A DNA stretch of 32,052 nt, from positions 1 through 32,052 of the forward strand of contig CAZPQV010000021.1 in NCBI GenBank assembly GCA_964588705.1, read 5' to 3'. The position numbers and the translations under genes are program-made. This document shows, piece after piece, positions 7,207 through 14,857 of this stretch. This stretch comes from CAZPQV01 sp964588705 (GTDB lineage: Bacteria; Bacteroidota; Bacteroidia; Flavobacteriales; Weeksellaceae). Numbering within the stretch: position 1 is the first letter of the stretch; every line of letters starts with the position of its first letter. The notes beneath the pieces were generated by a model. It was not told the DNA's origin, searched no databases, and worked only from the letters and a program-made list of their open reading frames with translations.

Positions 7207-9717
7207 TTAGTTGTTCTTCTGCTGCCGCTTCTTTTTCTCCTCTTCGTTTATTTTTCTCAAGCGTTCAGCTTGCTCTTTTTGAATTTTTTCGACTTCAAGA
7301 ACCATTTTTCGGTCTTCTTCCGAAAGGTCTTCCAAAGAATCATCGCTGCTGCCTGGAACTGCAATCACCGGCTCCTGAACTCCACGTTGCTGAGATCTCT
7401 GCATATTTGTTTGTTGAGGTTGCTGTTGAATGATATTTCCTTGCTCGTCCGTCATTTCCATATCCAAATCGCTTTTCAGATAAATCAGCATTTGTTCGGC
7501 TCTTTGTCCTTCTTCAGTTTTTGGATAATTAAAGGCAATCTGCTGCAGTTGCAAAATCATAATTTCTTTTCCTGCAGTTTTCCCTGCATTGAAAGCATTT
7601 AATAAAGAAAATTTTGGAATGAGCGCATCATTCGGATACTTCTCCATCGCCGATGCAATGAGCGATTTCGATTCTTCAAATTTCTCAGCTGAATATAAAT
7701 CAAATGCATTTTTGTAAATATTTTCAACTTCAGTAGAGGAACTGGAGAATGTCGCACTTTTCGGATTTCTCACAAATTCAGCATAAGAAGTATAAGGGAA
7801 ATCACTTAAAATCATGTTTTTTGCACGTTCCGCAGCAGAAGGATTCCTCTCATAGTTCATTGCAAAAATCTGATATAATGCCTGAAGTTTCACATCATCT
7901 TCCGGATTATTATCCACTAAATCGTAAAGTGTTTTTGTGGCAAGTTCGGTGTTCGAAAAATAATTTTCATACATACGTCCAAGTCCTAAACTTGCGGTAT
8001 CACGGTCTTTTTTCAAAGCAGAAATTTCACTGAAATCGGTCGGAATCTGCTCAGTATAAAAATCCGGCTCGTATCTTCTTGGATTCTGAACGGTTGCCAA
8101 TCCCATGGCTTCATTTCTCACATCTTCAATGGATGCTGCCCTGTTCGAAAATCTCCAGTTATCGACCAATGAACGGTTACCCCAAATCTGCTTGAACTCG
8201 CTCTGTCCTTTCGAAATTGTATTTTGATTGGCAAAATAAAAACTGTTCTTACTTCCACCTCCTGTGAAGTCCTGGAAACCACGGTTGTTATTAGCGAAAA
8301 TTGAATTCGCATCATAATCTCCCGTATCAAAACCTTTGCTGCGCTCTTCTTTTCTGCGTTCCAATTCTTCTTTGGCTTCCTTTGCTTTCAACGCATCAAT
8401 ATGTTTCCCGAAATAGGCTATACGTTCCGGCTCGCTCATTTTAGTAAGCGTCAAAATACTGTCGTTCTTTTTGATCAGATAGTAATTCTGCGCTACATTC
8501 TTAATGTTTTTGCTAAGCGTCAGCAGAGCAGACTTCGATGGTTCATAGGTCATTGCCACGAGCGCAGAGTCGTAATAAGCACCGGCTGCGATATAATCGT
8601 TTTTATCAAAATAATTTTTGCCGATTTCGTAGTAGGTCAATCCCCGGATTTGTCCGTCGGAAACTTTTTCATCCAAAGCCTTCCTGAAATACTCCTGTGC
8701 TTCATCTTTCTTTCCGGCTTCGTTAGCCATCAGTCCCAAAGCATAATAGAATTCATTTTTTCGTGAACCGTAAGTACCTTTCTTCGAAATGCTTTCCAAA
8801 TATTGCTTTGCGCCTTCGTAATCGTCATCTTTAGCATTGAAAGTTTTGGCAATTTCAACCTGAGATTTCACCTCAAATTCAAAATCGTTTGAATATTTAT
8901 ATGCGATTATAAAACTTTCACGCGCTTCTTCTTTTCGATCGAGTTTTGCTAAAATCTGTCCACGAAGAAAAGCAATTCTGCTTCGCATTTCACGGTTTTT
9001 ATTGGCTGAAAATGCGTTTGACAGTTCTTCCACCGCTTCTTCTCTTTTGCCTGATGCCAACAAAGTTTCTGAATGAAAAACCGATCTTAGTTTTTCGTAA
9101 TCTCTATTTATCCCATCATTCTTTAATGCGAGAAAAATCTCATTGGCTCTGAAATAATCTCCGATTTTCGCATAGGCCAATCCCTGATAAACTCTTGCCA
9201 AATCTACTCTTTTGTCCTTCTTCATATTCGCAAAGATGTAGTTGAGAGCATCCAGCGCTTCAAGCGGACGATTCTGGTAAATTCTCGACTGAGCCAATAA
9301 AAGATGAGCGTCGAACATTTTTTTGTTCTTCTCCTCTCCTTCTTTTAAAACCGAATATTTGTTGATTGCTTTTAGTGCTTTTGCCTCGGAAATCTGCAGA
9401 ATTGACGCTCCTTTCTGTTGTGGATTTGCAGAGCCGGGCATTGCAAAACCTTCATCATCGCTAAACATTGGATCCTCCAAAGTTCCTGTAAGCGGATTGT
9501 CGTCGTAAGTTAAAAGACTGATGTATGGTGCATAAAAATTATCCTGATGCGACTCGGAGCGAAGTTTCTTTTCCTCATTCAGAGCTTCTTTACTGTTGAA
9601 AATGGTATTATAATACGAGAAAAAACTGCTCGTTGCACCGCTTTTCTTCTCGTTGCTGCGCGTTTTGCAGCCGAGTATTAAAAAGATGGAGAGAAATAAA
9701 AGAATATTTTTTTTCAT
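7207..9717 (-). CDS. porW: TPR lipoprotein of the type IX secretion system, SprE/PorW-like
   Basis: 836 residues. The signal peptide has lipobox LILGC (Cys17), so it is a periplasm-facing lipoprotein. Most of the chain is helical TPR-type repeats (about 110-450 and 590-730), with YYNTIFNSKEAL followed by a DNFYAPYISLL segment near the N-terminus. This resembles SprE/PorW proteins, which are needed for type IX secretion and gliding in Bacteroidetes. A Gln-rich linker (about 760-790) and a charged Glu/Lys/Arg coiled-coil-like tail end the protein. Assignment rests on length, lipobox, TPR layout and the N-terminal pattern from memory, so the exact orthology is inferred. A promoter -7 box lies at 9789-9796, inside the end of maf. 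Confidence 0.65.
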   Translation of the reverse strand: MKKNILLFLSIFLILGCKTRSNEKKSGATSSFFSYYNTIFNSKEALNEEKKLRSESHQDNFYAPYISLLTYDDNPLTGTLEDPMFSDDEGFAMPGSANPQQKGASILQISEAKALKAINKYSVLKEGEEKNKKMFDAHLLLAQSRIYQNRPLEALDALNYIFANMKKDKRVDLARVYQGLAYAKIGDYFRANEIFLALKNDGINRDYEKLRSVFHSETLLASGKREEAVEELSNAFSANKNREMRSRIAFLRGQILAKLDRKEEARESFIIAYKYSNDFEFEVKSQVEIAKTFNAKDDDYEGAKQYLESISKKGTYGSRKNEFYYALGLMANEAGKKDEAQEYFRKALDEKVSDGQIRGLTYYEIGKNYFDKNDYIAAGAYYDSALVAMTYEPSKSALLTLSKNIKNVAQNYYLIKKNDSILTLTKMSEPERIAYFGKHIDALKAKEAKEELERRKEERSKGFDTGDYDANSIFANNNRGFQDFTGGGSKNSFYFANQNTISKGQSEFKQIWGNRSLVDNWRFSNRAASIEDVRNEAMGLATVQNPRRYEPDFYTEQIPTDFSEISALKKDRDTASLGLGRMYENYFSNTELATKTLYDLVDNNPEDDVKLQALYQIFAMNYERNPSAAERAKNMILSDFPYTSYAEFVRNPKSATFSSSSTEVENIYKNAFDLYSAEKFEESKSLIASAMEKYPNDALIPKFSLLNAFNAGKTAGKEIMILQLQQIAFNYPKTEEGQRAEQMLIYLKSDLDMEMTDEQGNIIQQQPQQTNMQRSQQRGVQEPVIAVPGSSDDSLEDLSEEDRKMVLEVEKIQKEQAERLRKINEEEKKKRQQKNN

Positions 9718-9788
9718 CGGTGAAATGATAACAGAAATAACTGCATTTTATTGTGTTTCAGCACGGAAAATACAGATATATTTCACTT

Positions 9789-9796
9789 CAAAAATA
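9789..9796 (-). promoter_or_regulatory. Probable -7 box for the SprE/PorW-like gene
   Basis: TATTTTTG on the minus strand with TTTC about 20 bases upstream, giving a leader of roughly 65 bases. The -33 element is inside or next to the end of maf. Confidence 0.45.
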
Positions 9797-9813
9797 GACA
9801 ATTTAGTAAGAAA

Positions 9814-10374
9814 TCAGAAATTGATTTTTTTCAGGATTTCGTAGATCAGATGTGTTGGCAATCCCATAATGGTATAGAAACTTCCTTTGATTTCTGTAAT
9901 TTTTGACATTCCCAACCATTCCTGGATTCCGTAACTTCCTGCTTTGTCGAAAGGTTTGAAGTTTTTGATATAATACTCGATTTCGGAATCAGATAATTCC
10001 GAAAATGAAACATCGGCAACATCCGTTTCAGTAATTTGATTTTCAGATGTTTTAATGGTAATTCCTGTGTAAACCTGATGAGTTTTTCCGGAAAGCTTTC
10101 TGAGCATTTCCGTAGCATCATCCGCATCTTTAGGCTTGCCTAAAATCTCATTTTCTAAAGCAACAATGGTATCTGCAGTAATTAAAACTTCGTCGTCTTG
10201 AAGTATCCGAAAAGCATTGGATTTTTTTTCTGAAAGATATTCGGCAATTTCATCCACGGGTAAATCCGAAGGAAAAGATTCATCACAGTCGATGGAAATC
10301 ACGTCAAAAGTGTATCCTAAACTTTCAAGAAGTCCTTTTCTGCGGGGTGATTTTGATGCTAAAAGTATTTTCAT
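9814..10374 (-). CDS. maf: Maf family nucleoside triphosphate pyrophosphatase
   Basis: 186 residues from the Met at 10374. An upstream in-frame Met at 10398 would add eight residues that no Maf protein has, and the family starts with the LLASKSPRR motif right after the initiator, so the inner start is chosen. Present are SKSPRRKGLL (substrate phosphate site), ITADTIV with the catalytic-type Asp, GKPKDADDATEML and LSGKTHQVYTG. These match the YhdE-type branch, which hydrolyses dTTP/UTP and modified nucleotides to monophosphates, preventing misincorporation. It follows kdsC on the same strand but is separated by a 178-base repeat-like gap. Confidence 0.92.
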   Translation of the reverse strand: MKILLASKSPRRKGLLESLGYTFDVISIDCDESFPSDLPVDEIAEYLSEKKSNAFRILQDDEVLITADTIVALENEILGKPKDADDATEMLRKLSGKTHQVYTGITIKTSENQITETDVADVSFSELSDSEIEYYIKNFKPFDKAGSYGIQEWLGMSKITEIKGSFYTIMGLPTHLIYEILKKINF

Positions 10375-10380
10375 TTTATT

Positions 10381-10546
10381 GATTTCACAGAGGAACATAG
10401 AGGAAGTTCCGGCGTTTTGGAGTTTTATATTCTTTCCGCCTAATTCTGAGATTTTATTTTTTACGCAGCTTATAATTTTGATTATTTTGGCTCTTCATTA
10501 CCATAACGGCGAACTCTATAATTAACTCCAAGAAACTCAGTGAAAG
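10381..10546. repeat. Degenerate inverted-repeat element between kdsC and maf
   Basis: TTTCACAGAGGAACATAGAG at the left end resembles, in reverse complement, the right end AACTCCAAGAAACTCAGTGAAA. Similarity continues inwards (GTTCCGGCGTTTT on the left; ATAACGGCGAACTCT on the right). There is no long open frame. From memory, elements with CACAGAG..CTCTGTG ends are dispersed in flavobacterial intergenic regions. Degeneration suggests an old MITE-type insertion. Confidence 0.4.
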
Positions 10547-10552
10547 TAAAAA

Positions 10553-11071
10553 TTAAACCGATTGAGTATTGTCTTCATTCCATTTGCCCTGCACTTTCAT
10601 TACCTGTTCAATCACATCACGAACGGCACCTTTTCCGCCATAAACGGGTGAAATATAATCCGAAATTTCTTTCACCTCAGGAACAGAATTCGCCGGGCAA
10701 GCCGCAATCGCCACTTTCCGCATTATAGACATATCCGGAAGATCGTCTCCCATCATCAGAACCTCATCATCAGAAAGATTATATTTAGACTTAAAATCCT
10801 CATAATCAATTAGTTTATCCGGTGATTTCGCATAATAATCCTTAATTCCCAAATAAGAAATTCTGTTTCTCACCATCGGATCGTCGCCGCCGGTTATTAC
10901 ACAAATGATGTAATCGTTTTTTACGGCTTTCACAACCGCGTACCCATCCAAAACGTTCATCACACGGCACATACTTTTATCGGGCATCAGGTAAACACTG
11001 CCATCGGTGAAAACACCGTCAACATCAAAAACGAATGCTTTTATATCTTTTAACTTGCTTTTATAGGACAT
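10553..11071 (-). CDS. kdsC: 3-deoxy-D-manno-octulosonate 8-phosphate phosphatase
   Basis: 172 residues, a capless HAD-IIIA phosphatase of typical KdsC length. HAD motif I is FDVDGVFTDG (nucleophile D16, acid/base D18), motif II threonine is T60 in CVITGGD, the lysine region is KSPDK near 82-86, and motif IV is GDDLPD (108-113) for magnesium. The DGVFTDG form is characteristic of KdsC/YrbI. It removes phosphate from KDO-8-phosphate to give KDO for the lipopolysaccharide inner core. It lies upstream of maf on the same strand. A 13-base perfect palindrome (CACTTTCAAAGTG, 11098-11110) sits just upstream of the start. Confidence 0.9.
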   Translation of the reverse strand: MSYKSKLKDIKAFVFDVDGVFTDGSVYLMPDKSMCRVMNVLDGYAVVKAVKNDYIICVITGGDDPMVRNRISYLGIKDYYAKSPDKLIDYEDFKSKYNLSDDEVLMMGDDLPDMSIMRKVAIAACPANSVPEVKEISDYISPVYGGKGAVRDVIEQVMKVQGKWNEDNTQSV

Positions 11072-11145
11072 TATGTGATTTTATTTAAAAATTGCCACAC
11101 TTTCAAAGTGCATTCAAATTTAATTCTTTATTCAGGAAAATAAAA

Positions 11146-11168
11146 ATTCCCGAAATCGTTTCGGGAAT
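11146..11168 (-). terminator. Terminator after the barrel/GLPGLI operon
   Basis: ATTCCCGAAA (11146-11155) pairs with TTTCGGGAAT (11159-11168), 3-base loop, with a T run following in the minus direction. It begins 4 bases after the GLPGLI stop codon. Confidence 0.85.
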
Positions 11169-11172
11169 CTTC

Positions 11173-12045
11173 TCAGTTTTTCAGTTCGATATGATTATTG
11201 TTACTTTTCATTTCTTCGCGAGCACTTTTTTCCATTTGTCTAAGCACGTCTTTCGGATCGGTAAATTCCTGTCCATTGACATTAATTACAATCCTTGAAT
11301 TCGGCGTATTCAACACTTCTCGCATGCCCTGTACCGGATCGTTTCTGTACTGCTCCAGTTTTTTCACATATTGTGAACGGCTCACTTCTATCGGTTTTTT
11401 CATCAGCATCGGAATTTGCTTTCCATCAGGTAATTCTACTTCGTTCGATGTATGTGCTGCGTTGTTTTTAATGGCTTTTAATTCCATAATATGAGTCCCG
11501 GTTTTATCTTCTGCTTTAACAATCAGTCCGGGTAAACCGTGAAATTTATAAGGGCCATCCTGAAACGGAACTTCCGTAGTAAACCAAACGGTCCAAAGTC
11601 TTCCCGCGAAACTGGTTTCAGCTTTCTGAGCTTCGAATGCTCCAATTTTTGATTTTTCAGGCAAGATTTTCCATTCCAACGGACGGTCTTCCAACACTTT
11701 ATAAGAATCATTTTCAATAGAAGTAATCAGATAAGTTTTAAAATCGGGATAGGTTTTCTTAACTTCATACTGAACATCACCACTGGAATAGCTTCTCGAA
11801 ATTGAAATATTTCTGGAACCTGACGCAACTTGCTTCCTTACCATTTCGGCAATAATTGAATCGTTGTCGAAGGCTTTTTTGCTGTAATACTTGGAGCCGT
11901 CTTTATCGATATCGAGGTACATCCATTCCGTTTTCAGACTGTCGAGTTGAGTAGAGTCTTTCTTGAATTTGTATTCGTAAATCGCTCTGGTTTGTGCCGT
12001 AATCGCAACAGAGAAAAGCAAAAAAAGCAGCGTTAAATTTTTCAT
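11173..12045 (-). CDS. GLPGLI family secreted protein, partner of barrel protein
   Basis: 290 residues. Signal peptide MKNLTLLFLLFSVAITAQT, then the GLPGLI-family core. PFQDGPYKFHGLPGLIVKAE (about residues 164-183) contains the name motif, preceded by EWKILPEKSKIGAFEAQKA and RLWTVWFTTEVP. The family is found almost only in Bacteroidetes, is exported, and often sits next to large outer-membrane barrel proteins, as here (one base after the stop of the upstream gene). Its molecular role is not established. The C-terminus is charged (REEMKSNNNHIELKN). It shares layout and key motifs with the second copy at 20469. Confidence 0.88.
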   Translation of the reverse strand: MKNLTLLFLLFSVAITAQTRAIYEYKFKKDSTQLDSLKTEWMYLDIDKDGSKYYSKKAFDNDSIIAEMVRKQVASGSRNISISRSYSSGDVQYEVKKTYPDFKTYLITSIENDSYKVLEDRPLEWKILPEKSKIGAFEAQKAETSFAGRLWTVWFTTEVPFQDGPYKFHGLPGLIVKAEDKTGTHIMELKAIKNNAAHTSNEVELPDGKQIPMLMKKPIEVSRSQYVKKLEQYRNDPVQGMREVLNTPNSRIVINVNGQEFTDPKDVLRQMEKSAREEMKSNNNHIELKN

Positions 12046-12046
12046 A

Positions 12047-14719
12047 TTATTTAAAATTAAATTTAACAGTAAACATAACCTGACTTGGTCTTATATTGAT
12101 GCTTCTGCGCGTTGTAGAAAGATACGTAGGATTGTAAGAAATGGTTTCGTAAACGTCTTTATTAGCGATGTTCAGCCATTTTACTTCAAAATCAATTTTC
12201 TTTTTATTCCAGGTGTACTGATAGCTTAAATCGTAGAATGAGTTTCTGAAAGTTTCATCAGCTTGGGAGGTCGTAAGGTCGTCCCAGAAGAAACCAATCG
12301 TATGATTTTCAATTGGATAGAAATAAGCACTCAAATTGTGGCTCCAACCGGAAGATTTAATTTCGTTGTTATACCTCAGGTTGGTATTTTTATTCCAGTT
12401 CATGGCGATGCTATAGTCCAAACTCATCCACGAGAAATAAGTATTGTTGAACTTGAAACCAAAGGATTGCCTGTTGTTTTTAGACTCCATCAGTTCGCCA
12501 AGGTAAAAGTAACTGTTGGAATCGTTGTTGGAAAAATTAGCTGAAATATTCGACTTGAATTTTGGGAAATATTTTCCGATTTCTGCACTTTCAGATTCTG
12601 AATAAGTCGTGTTTTCAATTTCGACAAACCTGTTGTTTCCGGAAATCGTGGATACAATTCCTGAGCTCACCAAGTTTCTGCGGACATTACTTCGCGAATA
12701 ACGCACGTTGAAAAACAAATTATTAAGTGGATTTCGGTACTCGATTCTTGGCGAGAAAGACATAATACGGTTTTCAGGAAGTGCATTATCATTGTTACTG
12801 ATAAATCTCGGCGACGTTAGAATATCTCCCGAATAAAGCGATCCGAATTCACCAAACCTGTAGCTCACACTACCGAATGCCCAAATTTTCCAGAACGATG
12901 CAAAATCATAGCTTCCCCAAAAGCTCGGCTCAAATTTCGTGGTGCTGATTTCTTTTCCCGTGTTTCTGTAAAGATCTTTATAATCCATTCCGTAGAAATT
13001 CATCGGAAGGTTGAAATTCATCTGCAATCCCTCACCTTTGTAGTTGAAGCCTACTCTTGTGTAAGGATTTACCTCGTTCCATTCCATATCATTTATGAAA
13101 TTGGACCCTAGAATTGAACGGTTTCCGTAAAGCTGCGAATTCATATCATTAAATGAAAGATTAAGTCCAACTTCCGGAGTGATTGTCCATTTTTTATAAC
13201 TGAAACCTACTGATGCTGAATGCGATAGATTCAAAGACTGAAGCTCAAGATGCTGTTGTAAATTTTGATAACTGAAACCAAAAACCTCATCCAAGCCATC
13301 GAAATTATCATAATCTGCATTCAGTTTCTGTCGGTCTTTTTGATAACTTATATAACTCTGGAAATTCACCATTTTTTCTTTAAACGGAATAATGGTGCTC
13401 AGCGAGTTTTGGAACATTCCGCTTGGAGACGACATTCCGTTTCCGATAAAAATATTTCCTTTTTCAGGGTCAAATATGTTTGATATCGCGCGGTCTTCAT
13501 TCCAGAAACCGTTCCAGGTTGTGGTATTTTTAAAGAAACCTTTCTTGGCATTTTTAGTAAAAATCATTTCACCTTTCGCCGAATTATCATACAGATTGTT
13601 TGAAATTCTTGTGGTTGCAGATGCTCCGTTCGGGAAAAAATTAGAAGGTTCGTAAACGGTTTCAGTATAAGAATCTCTTTCTAAAGCATTGTTTACATAA
13701 TTGGTGTTCAGTTTCAGTTCCCATTCCTTATTTTTAAATGGATTGGTAAGAAGGTTTGCCGAAAAGAAATGAACATTATTTCTTAAATGTCTTTTTTCAG
13801 GGATATTTGGTGTCCCTGCATTATCGATGCTTAGCCAGTTTCTTTGTGATGCCTGTCTGCGCATGCCTTCCCAACGGTTTCCGAACGCGAGAATATTTCT
13901 TTCATTCTCAACAGATTCACCGTTATTATTGGCTTTATAATTTACCACCCATTGATTTTTCTGTCCGAAAAACATGGGTGTAAGTTTCACATTCCACAAC
14001 AGCGGATCCATTCCAACACCGACTTCTCCACGTCCCGTCATTGTAACTTTATTCTTCAGTTTGATGTTGATGGCAGCGTTTTCGGAGGGAACCTTATCCT
14101 GAAGAACCTTCACCGGTTGATGGTTTTCGAGAACTTCCATTTTTTGAATCGCATCTTTTGGAAGCGCTTTCACTAAAGCACCATAACCGCCTTCCATAGG
14201 ATCTTTCCCGTTCACATAAAATTTATTTATAGGTTCACCTTGGTAAAGAATTGCGCCCGAGCTACTAACTTCAATCCCCGGAAGTTTTTTCAAAACATCA
14301 GCCAGTGTTCTGTCGCTGGCACTTTCAAACTGTTTTAAGTCGTAAGAAAGCGTATCGCCTCGTTTTGTAATGAGTTTTGCCTGAAGCTTAACTTCTTTAA
14401 TTTCAGTAGCTTCCGGTTGTAGATTGAAATTCATCTGCTGAGTTGCATTTTTCACCTGTCGCACAATCGGACGCTGGTTGAATGCTTTAATTTTAACATC
14501 AACATTAGATTCCAGAGTAGTAAAAGTTACTTTATATTCCCCTTTTGAGTTGGAAATTCCGTAGGCGATAATTGCGTCTTTCCCGGGCTCTTCCACCGTA
14601 ACGGAAGCGCTTGGAAGCGGCTGCCCGTCTTCATCCAGGACTTTACCCGAAAGTGTGCTTTGAGCGTAGGAAAAAACAGCAAAACACAGGGTAAATAATA
14701 AAGTAAGACTCTTGTTCAT
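12047..14719 (-). CDS. Outer-membrane beta-barrel protein with carboxypeptidase-like N-domain
   Basis: 890 residues. Signal peptide to about residue 19 (SYAQ), a carboxypeptidase-regulatory-like beta-sandwich (about 22-105, beginning LSGKVLDEDGQPLPSASV), a plug-like domain (about 125-225, with ADVLKKLPGIEVSSSG and FYVNGKDP), then a barrel of aromatic-rich amphipathic strands to the end. The last residues VMFTVKFNFK end in the aromatic pattern expected for outer-membrane insertion. It is a TonB-receptor relative (OMP_b-brl_3-type) without a SusD partner; substrate unknown. It leads a two-gene operon with the GLPGLI gene and has a palindrome in its promoter. Confidence 0.88.
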   Translation of the reverse strand: MNKSLTLLFTLCFAVFSYAQSTLSGKVLDEDGQPLPSASVTVEEPGKDAIIAYGISNSKGEYKVTFTTLESNVDVKIKAFNQRPIVRQVKNATQQMNFNLQPEATEIKEVKLQAKLITKRGDTLSYDLKQFESASDRTLADVLKKLPGIEVSSSGAILYQGEPINKFYVNGKDPMEGGYGALVKALPKDAIQKMEVLENHQPVKVLQDKVPSENAAINIKLKNKVTMTGRGEVGVGMDPLLWNVKLTPMFFGQKNQWVVNYKANNNGESVENERNILAFGNRWEGMRRQASQRNWLSIDNAGTPNIPEKRHLRNNVHFFSANLLTNPFKNKEWELKLNTNYVNNALERDSYTETVYEPSNFFPNGASATTRISNNLYDNSAKGEMIFTKNAKKGFFKNTTTWNGFWNEDRAISNIFDPEKGNIFIGNGMSSPSGMFQNSLSTIIPFKEKMVNFQSYISYQKDRQKLNADYDNFDGLDEVFGFSYQNLQQHLELQSLNLSHSASVGFSYKKWTITPEVGLNLSFNDMNSQLYGNRSILGSNFINDMEWNEVNPYTRVGFNYKGEGLQMNFNLPMNFYGMDYKDLYRNTGKEISTTKFEPSFWGSYDFASFWKIWAFGSVSYRFGEFGSLYSGDILTSPRFISNNDNALPENRIMSFSPRIEYRNPLNNLFFNVRYSRSNVRRNLVSSGIVSTISGNNRFVEIENTTYSESESAEIGKYFPKFKSNISANFSNNDSNSYFYLGELMESKNNRQSFGFKFNNTYFSWMSLDYSIAMNWNKNTNLRYNNEIKSSGWSHNLSAYFYPIENHTIGFFWDDLTTSQADETFRNSFYDLSYQYTWNKKKIDFEVKWLNIANKDVYETISYNPTYLSTTRRSINIRPSQVMFTVKFNFK

Positions 14720-14763
14720 ATATTGATTTTGAAAAATTAGTATTAAGTAAAGATGAATTGTTA

Positions 14764-14799
14764 CAAAGATAAAGTAATATCACTAAAAAAACAGTGATA
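14764..14799 (-). promoter_or_regulatory. Promoter with overlapping palindromic operator
   Basis: The -7 box TATCTTTG reads at 14771-14764, 45 bases before the barrel-gene ATG. Immediately upstream is a perfect inverted repeat TATCACT (14778-14784), 8 bases, AGTGATA (14793-14799), filling the spacer and -33 region. No TTTG -33 element is present where one would be expected. This arrangement suits a dimeric repressor or an activator that replaces the -33 contact. Confidence 0.55.
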
Positions 14800-14810
14800 A
14801 ATATGTAAAA

Positions 14811-14837
14811 TAAATCCCGAAATAAGTTCGGGATTTA
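14811..14837 (-). terminator. Terminator of lepA
   Basis: TAAATCCCGAA (14811-14821) pairs perfectly with TTCGGGATTTA (14827-14837), 5-base loop, and is followed in the minus direction by a T-rich stretch. It lies 20 bases past the lepA stop codon. Confidence 0.85.
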
Positions 14838-14857
14838 ATATTTTTTAAAGAAAATTT

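Noticed and set aside
8401..8766. Plus-strand ORF of 121 codons inside the SprE/PorW-like gene
   Set aside because: It is antisense to a well-supported 836-residue gene and has no independent coding signs.
10396..10398. Upstream Met start for maf
   Set aside because: It adds eight residues before the conserved LLASKSPRR N-terminus and runs into the repeat element.
11098..11110. CACTTTCAAAGTG palindrome upstream of kdsC as an operator
   Set aside because: It is short and there is no promoter box next to it; it remains only a note in the kdsC entry.
12263..12544. Plus-strand ORF of 93 codons inside the barrel gene
   Set aside because: It is a shadow of the minus-strand barrel coding sequence.
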